Below are positions 59,026 through 64,000 of a stretch of 64,000 nt of DNA, in pieces. The stretch spans positions 1 to 64,000 of the forward strand of contig JAPLOW010000116.1 in assembly GCA_026400555.1 (NCBI GenBank), written 5' to 3'. Position numbers and translations under genes: made by a program. The notes under the pieces are model-generated. The model searched no databases and had not been told where the DNA came from. It worked only from the letters and a program-made list of their open reading frames with translations. The stretch is from Hyphomicrobiales bacterium. Its GTDB lineage: Bacteria > Pseudomonadota > Alphaproteobacteria > Rhizobiales > Beijerinckiaceae. The number at the start of each line of letters is the position of its first letter. Position 1 is the stretch's first letter.

Positions 59026-59029
59026 GGCG

Positions 59030-59362
59030 TCACCGTGCCGTCATCAGGCCGACAAACACTCCCACCGCAGCTGCGATGCCCAGCGCCCGCATCGGATGGG
59101 TCTGCAACTCCTGACCGATCATGCGCTGCAGTTCAGAGGCCTGGTCTCTTGCGGCGTGGGCCATGATATCGGTATCGACGCCAACGGTCTTGAGTTTGGT
59201 CGAGACGGTTTCAGCCAGTTCGCCTGCGTTGCGCTTGACCGTGTCCACCATGTCGGATGCGTCGCGCTCCATGGTCTTGGCGCCGCGCGCGACGTCGGTT
59301 GTGAAGCTGTCGGCGGCAGATGCGATCTTTGCGCGACCGCTTCGTGTGTCGGTATTGGACAT
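59030..59362 (-). CDS. DUF883/ElaB-YqjD-like membrane-anchored protein
   Basis: MSNTDTRSGRAKIASAADSFTTDVARG...QELQTHPMRALGIAAAVGVFVGLMTAR. Confidence 0.78.
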   Translation of the reverse strand: MSNTDTRSGRAKIASAADSFTTDVARGAKTMERDASDMVDTVKRNAGELAETVSTKLKTVGVDTDIMAHAARDQASELQRMIGQELQTHPMRALGIAAAVGVFVGLMTAR

Positions 59363-59424
59363 GATGATCTCCATGACAGGTGTGACGGGAACGCCCACAT
59401 CCGATGCGGACGGTCTGCAAGGGT

Positions 59425-59450
59425 AACGGCGGCGGCGGCGGCTTTGTTCC
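59425..59450 (-). promoter_or_regulatory. EcfG-type promoter GGAAC-N17-CGTT
   Basis: Reverse complement GGAAC AAAGCCGCCGCCGCCGC CGTT upstream of DUF883-like gene. Confidence 0.65.
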
Positions 59451-59480
59451 CGCTCGATGGCGGTTTTGCGCCGGCGAGCG

Positions 59481-60653
59481 TCAGGGTGAAGCAATCCTGG
59501 CGGCGATCGCGTCGGCGCTGAAAGGCTGTTCCGGCGCGACGACCGCCTCCCCTGCCTCCAGCTTTCGGTAGGCGCCGGCCGCCTCGAAGCTGAGTGCGAC
59601 AAGCAGCAGCAGCGGTACGGACAGGATCGCGCCGACAGGACCCCAGAGCCAGAGCCAGAACACGAACGAGACGAAGACAAGGAAGGGGCTGAGGGTCAGA
59701 CGCCGCCCCACCAGAACCGGCGTGACCACGTTGCCTTCGATGAGGTGAACCACGAAATACGCGATGGCGGGCCAGACTGACCACCAGGTGCCGGCATTGT
59801 CGATGAGGATGGCGCCCAGCAGAAGCCCCGTCATGATCACCGGGCCGACGAAGGCGATGTAGTTGAGGATGAAGGCCAGCAGCCCCCAGAAGGGTGGAAA
59901 CGGCAGACCCGCCCGCCAGGCAATCAGTGTCGCGATCAATCCCATGCCGAGGTTGATCGCCGTCACGACGGCAAAGTAGGCGGCCAGCTTGCTTTCGACG
60001 TCGGCCAGAAACTGCCCTGCCGACCGCCGGGCGGACGAGCCGAAGCACAGGGTCAGCGCGCGGGCCTTGATGTGCCGCCGCGTGGCCAGATAGAAATAGA
60101 TGGTTGCGACGAAGATCAGCACGCCGCCCGCCGCCGCGGACGAGGTCATCGCCAGGCTGAGCCACGAACTGCCGCTGTCGACAGAGACCGTCGGCCCCGC
60201 GGGCGCAACCGTGAGGTCCTTGGCGACGCCTTCAACGCGTTGCGCCACCGCGACAAGATCCGAGAACCGCATGCGCAAGGCGCCCAGAATGCGCGGCAAC
60301 TGATCGCTCCAGATGGCGAACGGGGCGGCGAAGATGCCGATGATGACCACCATGATCATGACGCCGACAGAGACAACCAGGCCCGCAGCCGCCGATTGCG
60401 GCACGCCGAGCCGGATCAGCCAGTCGACCAGCGGCCCAAGAACCAACCCGAAAATCAGGCCCGCTGTCAGCGGAACCGCAATGGATTTCGCCAGCGACAG
60501 CGCCATCAGCAGCAGGATCAGGCAAATGCCGACCAGCGCGTATCGCACGATGCGGTCATGCGCCTGCTGATCGACGAGGGTTTCGGGATGGTCATCCTCG
60601 TCCTCGATCCTGCTGGCACGGATCCAGGCATCCCTGACGGCAAGTGGGATCAT
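59481..60653 (-). CDS. AI-2E family transporter
   Basis: Polytopic; GLPFPPFWGLLAFILNYIAFVGPVI, HLIEGNVVTPVLVGRRLTLSPFLVFVSFVFWLWLWGPVGAILSVPLLL. Confidence 0.9.
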   Translation of the reverse strand: MIPLAVRDAWIRASRIEDEDDHPETLVDQQAHDRIVRYALVGICLILLLMALSLAKSIAVPLTAGLIFGLVLGPLVDWLIRLGVPQSAAAGLVVSVGVMIMVVIIGIFAAPFAIWSDQLPRILGALRMRFSDLVAVAQRVEGVAKDLTVAPAGPTVSVDSGSSWLSLAMTSSAAAGGVLIFVATIYFYLATRRHIKARALTLCFGSSARRSAGQFLADVESKLAAYFAVVTAINLGMGLIATLIAWRAGLPFPPFWGLLAFILNYIAFVGPVIMTGLLLGAILIDNAGTWWSVWPAIAYFVVHLIEGNVVTPVLVGRRLTLSPFLVFVSFVFWLWLWGPVGAILSVPLLLLVALSFEAAGAYRKLEAGEAVVAPEQPFSADAIAARIASP

Positions 60654-60695
60654 GATTGTCCTCGTGGTTGACCCGGCGAGCGCCGGAAAGTCCCT

Positions 60696-60738
60696 GTTCA
60701 GGGGAACGCGCCCGGATCACGGGCGCGTTCCCCTGAAC
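60696..60738. repeat. Perfect 19-bp inverted repeat with 5-nt loop
   Basis: GTTCAGGGGAACGCGCCCG-GATCA-CGGGCGCGTTCCCCTGAAC. Confidence 0.85.
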
Positions 60739-60757
60739 CAATCACGTAATCAACGGG

Positions 60758-61306
60758 TCATATCGCCGGCTGGCTGGCCTTGGCCGCGGCTTTGCCCCTG
60801 GCCGGCGCGTCCTGCGCATTCTCGTTCGATGGGCTCTGCGCGTAGGCGGCGAACTTCATCAGCTTTTCGTCCGCGCGCTGCTCTTCCTCCAGGCTCTGCT
60901 GCAGAAGCTTGCCCGCTTCCTCGAGGCCGAGCGCTCCGGCCCACATCACGAGCGAGCGATAGCGGACCATTTCGTCGTGCTCCACGGCCTGGCCTGAGGC
61001 AATCACAGCGTTGTCGCGCATCTCGGTGCCATCGGTGTCCTCGAACATGCCGTCGGCTTCCCTGATGATGCCGTTGATGGCGTCGCACTCCTCGGAGCCT
61101 GGCTTCATCTTCAGGATCGCGGGGACCTCTATCAGGCGTTCGATCTGTCCTTCGGTCTCGATGTGCTGTTCGCCAAGCGCCTGCTTCAGATCGGCGGCAT
61201 CGGCGGCATCGGCCATTTTCGGAAGGGCTTTCAGGATCTTGTTCTCGGCATAGTGAATGTCTTTCAGCGTGTGCACGAACAGGTCGTTCAAGGTTTTGAT
61301 CTTCAT
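60758..61306 (-). CDS. DUF892 ferritin-like (YciE/YciF-type) protein
   Basis: MKIKTLNDLFVHTLKDIHYAENKILKALPKMADAADAADLKQALGEQHIETEGQIERL. Confidence 0.9.
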   Translation of the reverse strand: MKIKTLNDLFVHTLKDIHYAENKILKALPKMADAADAADLKQALGEQHIETEGQIERLIEVPAILKMKPGSEECDAINGIIREADGMFEDTDGTEMRDNAVIASGQAVEHDEMVRYRSLVMWAGALGLEEAGKLLQQSLEEEQRADEKLMKFAAYAQSPSNENAQDAPARGKAAAKASQPAI

Positions 61307-61401
61307 CGCAGGGTCCTTGTGTGTGTTGGCGCCGCTCGTCGCGTCGAGCTGCACGGCGCTGTGGATATGCAGACGCCAACGGGGCGTTGTCTCGGTCTGA
61401 A

Positions 61402-61426
61402 AACGCCATGTCGGTTCACTTGTTCC
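61402..61426 (-). promoter_or_regulatory. EcfG-type promoter GGAAC-N16-CGTT
   Basis: Reverse complement GGAAC AAGTGAACCGACATGG CGTT, upstream of DUF892 gene. Confidence 0.75.
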
Positions 61427-61439
61427 GCGCGATGCGGCT

Positions 61440-61464
61440 GGAACCAGACGCGCCCATGCGCGTT
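61440..61464 (+). promoter_or_regulatory. EcfG-type promoter GGAAC-N16-CGTT
   Basis: GGAAC CAGACGCGCCCATGCG CGTT, upstream of YihY-like gene at 61508. Confidence 0.75.
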
Positions 61465-61507
61465 CGACGCCTGTGGTCTTCATCGGGCGGACAAAGGGTA
61501 CTGAGGT

Positions 61508-62572
61508 ATGGTCAGCAGATTTCGGCACTTCGGCCGCCTCATGGTGCTGGCGGCAGCAGGTCTGGCGCTCGGCGCGGGCCTGCAGCAGGCCGGCAGCCGC
61601 ATGAAGGCCGGGCATGAAGCGAAAAGGCGCGGGCGCTTCGCTGCCAACCCAATGCAGATGACCTGGCTCGGCTGGAAGGATGTTCTGCTCCGGACCTGGC
61701 GCGAGGCCAATAACGACCGAGTGACGTCGGTGGCAGGCTCGGTCGCCTTCTTCACACTCCTGGCCCTCGTGCCGGGCCTGTCGGTTGTGGTCTCGATCTA
61801 CGGGCTGTTTACGGAGCCGGCGCAGGTTTTCGGACAGATCGGCGCGGTTGCGGCGTACCTGCCGGAAGGCGGGCGCCAGATCGTCGAGGATCAGGCGCGG
61901 CGCCTGACCATCCAGGCGCCGGCCACCTTGTCGTTCAACCTGCTGCTAAGCCTCGCCATCGCCGGATGGAGCGCGAACGCTGCGATCAAGGGCCTGTTTG
62001 ACAGCCTCAACGTGATCTATGGCGAGGCTGAGAAGCGCTCCTTCCTGCGCTTCAACGCGACGTCGCTGCTGACGACGCTCGGCGCGATCGGCCTTCTGAT
62101 CATTGCCCTGTTCGTCATTGCCGTCGTTCCTGCCGCGCTCAAGACTATTCCTTTCGGCGACAAGGTTGAATGGGTGCTTGCGGTGCTGCGCTGGCCGGCC
62201 TTCTTCATGATCGCCGTCGCGGGCATTTCCGCCCTGTACTGGATTGGACCGAGCCGTCGTCCGGCCCGCTGGCCATGGATGCTGCCGGGGGCGATGGTCG
62301 CGGCCCTGCTCTGGGCCGGCACATCCGCGGCCTTCTCATGGTACGTTTCGACACTCGGCAACTACACGGCAACCTACGGCTCGCTCTCAACCGTGATCGT
62401 GTTCATGACCTGGCTCTGGCTGTCCGCGACCGTGATCCTGCTGGGCGCCGAACTCAATTCCGAACTCGAGCATCAAACCGCGCAGGACACCACGATGGGC
62501 GATCCGAAGCCTATCGGCCGCCGCGGCGCGGTGGTGGCGGACCGGATCGGCCCGCCCGCGGTCGTCAACTGA
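61508..62572 (+). CDS. YihY/virulence factor BrkB family membrane protein
   Basis: NDRVTSVAGSVAFFTLLALVPGLSVVVSIYGLF...GANAAIKGLFDSLNVIYGE; LGAELNSELEHQ. Confidence 0.9.
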   Translation: MVSRFRHFGRLMVLAAAGLALGAGLQQAGSRMKAGHEAKRRGRFAANPMQMTWLGWKDVLLRTWREANNDRVTSVAGSVAFFTLLALVPGLSVVVSIYGLFTEPAQVFGQIGAVAAYLPEGGRQIVEDQARRLTIQAPATLSFNLLLSLAIAGWSANAAIKGLFDSLNVIYGEAEKRSFLRFNATSLLTTLGAIGLLIIALFVIAVVPAALKTIPFGDKVEWVLAVLRWPAFFMIAVAGISALYWIGPSRRPARWPWMLPGAMVAALLWAGTSAAFSWYVSTLGNYTATYGSLSTVIVFMTWLWLSATVILLGAELNSELEHQTAQDTTMGDPKPIGRRGAVVADRIGPPAVVN

Positions 62573-62635
62573 ACCGGCGTCCCGCTGGCAGCGCAGCCGG
62601 CCAGGCCGATGGGAGTGTAACGCGACACCGCTGTG

Positions 62636-62758
62636 TCAGATGACGGTGTAGGGACCACTGCGGCCATTTGGTGTTCTGGCGTATCCGATCAGCAGGCCCA
62701 GCATGGGCGCCCCGACCATCCACAGATAGATGATGAAATTCATGTAACCGTCCGTCAT
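62636..62758 (-). CDS. 40-aa membrane microprotein
   Basis: AAGGAGA RBS before ATG; MTDGYMNFIIYLWMVGAPMLGLLIGYARTPNGRSGPYTVI; EcfG-type promoter upstream. Confidence 0.6.
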   Translation of the reverse strand: MTDGYMNFIIYLWMVGAPMLGLLIGYARTPNGRSGPYTVI

Positions 62759-62789
62759 CGACCAGTCTCCTTGCAGCGTGTTGCAGGAA

Positions 62790-62814
62790 AACGTCAGACC
62801 CGGACATTGGTTCC
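62790..62814 (-). promoter_or_regulatory. EcfG-type promoter GGAAC-N16-CGTT
   Basis: Reverse complement GGAAC CAATGTCCGGGTCTGA CGTT. Confidence 0.75.
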
Positions 62815-62910
62815 GCCGCGCACGGATGCCCCCGGAACATTCCAACTCTTGATGAAACCCGTGGGCTTCCCTTGGGTTGGACCTGAAGCCCAACAGCCAA
62901 AGAAACCATC

Positions 62911-63384
62911 ATGTCCCCATTTCTCAGATCCGCCGGCACTGCCGCTCTCGCGCTTTCGCTCAGTGCGGCAAGCGCCCAGGCTTCAGGCTCCCAGATCGGC
63001 ACGCTCTCCTGCGGGCTGTCCGGTGGGGTTGGCCTGATCGTCACATCTTCGCAGACGATGACCTGCCAGCTCCAGCCGGCCAGCGGCCGCGTGGAGCGAT
63101 ATTCCGGCACGGTCAACCGCTTCGGCCTCGACATCGGCGTCGTCACCGGCGCGCGCATGGTCTGGGCCGTGATCTCGACAGTCGGACGCCCCGGTCCGGG
63201 GGCGCTGGCCGGGACCTATGTCGGCGTGACCGCCGAGGGAACTGTGGGCGTGGGGGCCGGCGCCAACCTTTTGGTGGCCGGCTCGGAGCGTTCGTTCTCG
63301 TTGCAGCCTCTGTCGCTGCAGACGCAAGGCGGGCTCAACCTCGCGGCCGGCGTGTCCGAAATGGTTCTGACCGCGGTCCGGTAA
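62911..63384 (+). CDS. DUF992 exported protein
   Basis: Signal peptide; GSQIGTLSCGLSGGVGLIVTSSQTMTCQLQPASGRVERYSGTVNRFGLDIG. Confidence 0.85.
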   Translation: MSPFLRSAGTAALALSLSAASAQASGSQIGTLSCGLSGGVGLIVTSSQTMTCQLQPASGRVERYSGTVNRFGLDIGVVTGARMVWAVISTVGRPGPGALAGTYVGVTAEGTVGVGAGANLLVAGSERSFSLQPLSLQTQGGLNLAAGVSEMVLTAVR

Positions 63385-63408
63385 CCGACAGCAGAAGAGG
63401 ACAAAACC

Positions 63409-63762
63409 ATGTGGAATCGACGCAAGGCCCGGATCGACGTCGAGCGCGAGCTCAAACGGCTGAGAGGGGAATTCGAGGCCATCTCCCGCCAGATCACCAG
63501 AAGGGTCGGCTATCCGGGCACGCAGGCTCCGGTCGGATTTGTTCCCTGGCTTGAGCAAAGCCTGTCGTCCGTGGCCCCGCAGGGCCTTCAGGACCTGACG
63601 TCGGCTGCTGCATGGGGTGCGGGGCAGGTGTCGCACAGGTTTGAAGATGCGTTCGACACGGCCTTCATCGAGGCCAGGAGGCGTCCGGTGCCGGTTGCGC
63701 TTGGCCTGCTCGCTGTCGGTGTTGTGCTGGGGCTCGCAGCGCGGCGGGCCGCCGCTTCCTGA
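63409..63762 (+). CDS. Hypothetical protein with C-terminal TM segment
   Basis: RBS AAGAGGA; MWNRRKARIDVERELKRLRGEFEAISRQITRR...PVALGLLAVGVVLGLAARRAAAS. Confidence 0.7.
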   Translation: MWNRRKARIDVERELKRLRGEFEAISRQITRRVGYPGTQAPVGFVPWLEQSLSSVAPQGLQDLTSAAAWGAGQVSHRFEDAFDTAFIEARRRPVPVALGLLAVGVVLGLAARRAAAS

Positions 63763-63838
63763 CGCGGAGTGCGCTCCGGACCAACAAAACGGCGCGGTTT
63801 CCGTTTCGGGAGGGCGTCCGCCTCCGACAGTTGTCACA

Positions 63839-64000
63839 TCACCGGCGGCTAAGGGGTTCCGGGGGCAGGACCATCGGGCCCGGACTGGCTGGGTCGATGA
63901 CCGGCAGGGGCGGGTCGGCGATGCCCGGATCGGTGACCGGCGCCGGTGGAGCATCCGGCACAGGCACGACCGATGGAGCCGACGGCTGCGGGGTATCCGG
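63839..64000 (-). CDS. Proline-rich C-terminus of a gene truncated by window end
   Basis: Open frame on - strand PDTPQPSAPSVVPVPDAPPAPVTDPGIADPPLPVIDPASPGPMVLPPEPLSRR-stop. Confidence 0.4.
   Translation of the reverse strand, partial: PDTPQPSAPSVVPVPDAPPAPVTDPGIADPPLPVIDPASPGPMVLPPEPLSRR

Noticed and set aside
58208-59521. 437-aa + strand ORF
   Set aside because: Antisense to kinase relic, membrane protein and DUF883-like gene; Arg/Ser/Ala-rich shadow
60696-60738. Palindrome as a genuine EcfG promoter
   Set aside because: Spacer is 18 nt on both strands, outside the usual 16-17; kept only as a structural observation
62845-62880. Possible + strand EcfG promoter (GGAAC in CCCGGAACATTCC) before DUF992
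   Set aside because: No cGTT at 16-17 nt spacing (reads AAAC); not supported
1-64000. CRISPR arrays, tRNA/rRNA genes, IS elements or prophage
   Set aside because: No regularly spaced repeats, cloverleaf candidates, transposase or phage proteins recognised in reading the window

Overview
High-GC window from an alphaproteobacterium, probably Hyphomicrobiales/Rhizobiales-like judging from gene content and order. About 1-22 kb is mostly housekeeping: msrB, a complete alpha-glucoside-type ABC importer with a GH31 glucosidase, rpoZ, rel/spoT, pyrE, a NYN-domain protein, an exported SOD, smpB, dapA, and a lytic transglycosylase. About 20-46.7 kb is an accessory low-oxygen/stress island: an FNR-type regulator with N-terminal Cys cluster, a FixK-like regulator, universal stress proteins, PPK2, PHA synthase and phasin, carbamate kinase, ADP-forming acyl-CoA synthetase, small c-type cytochromes and cytochrome b561. 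Intergenic FNR/FixK-type TTGAT-N4-ATCAA boxes are scattered through it. Inside this island I recognise a decaying bchE-bchJ pair (anaerobic Mg-protoporphyrin monomethyl-ester cyclase and V4R protein). It is a relic of bacteriochlorophyll synthesis, with frameshifts and loss of a radical-SAM cysteine. A nonsense-mutated adh and an amber-interrupted kinase-USP fusion lie nearby. About 49-63 kb is a general stress response island (PhyR / NepR / EcfG, HWE-type kinases) surrounded by at least eight GGAAC-N16/17-(c/g)GTT EcfG-type promoter motifs, several in divergent pairs, driving small stress genes and microproteins. I saw no CRISPR arrays, rRNAs, tRNAs or transposases. All calls come from reading the sequence and the supplied ORF translations; no searches were run.
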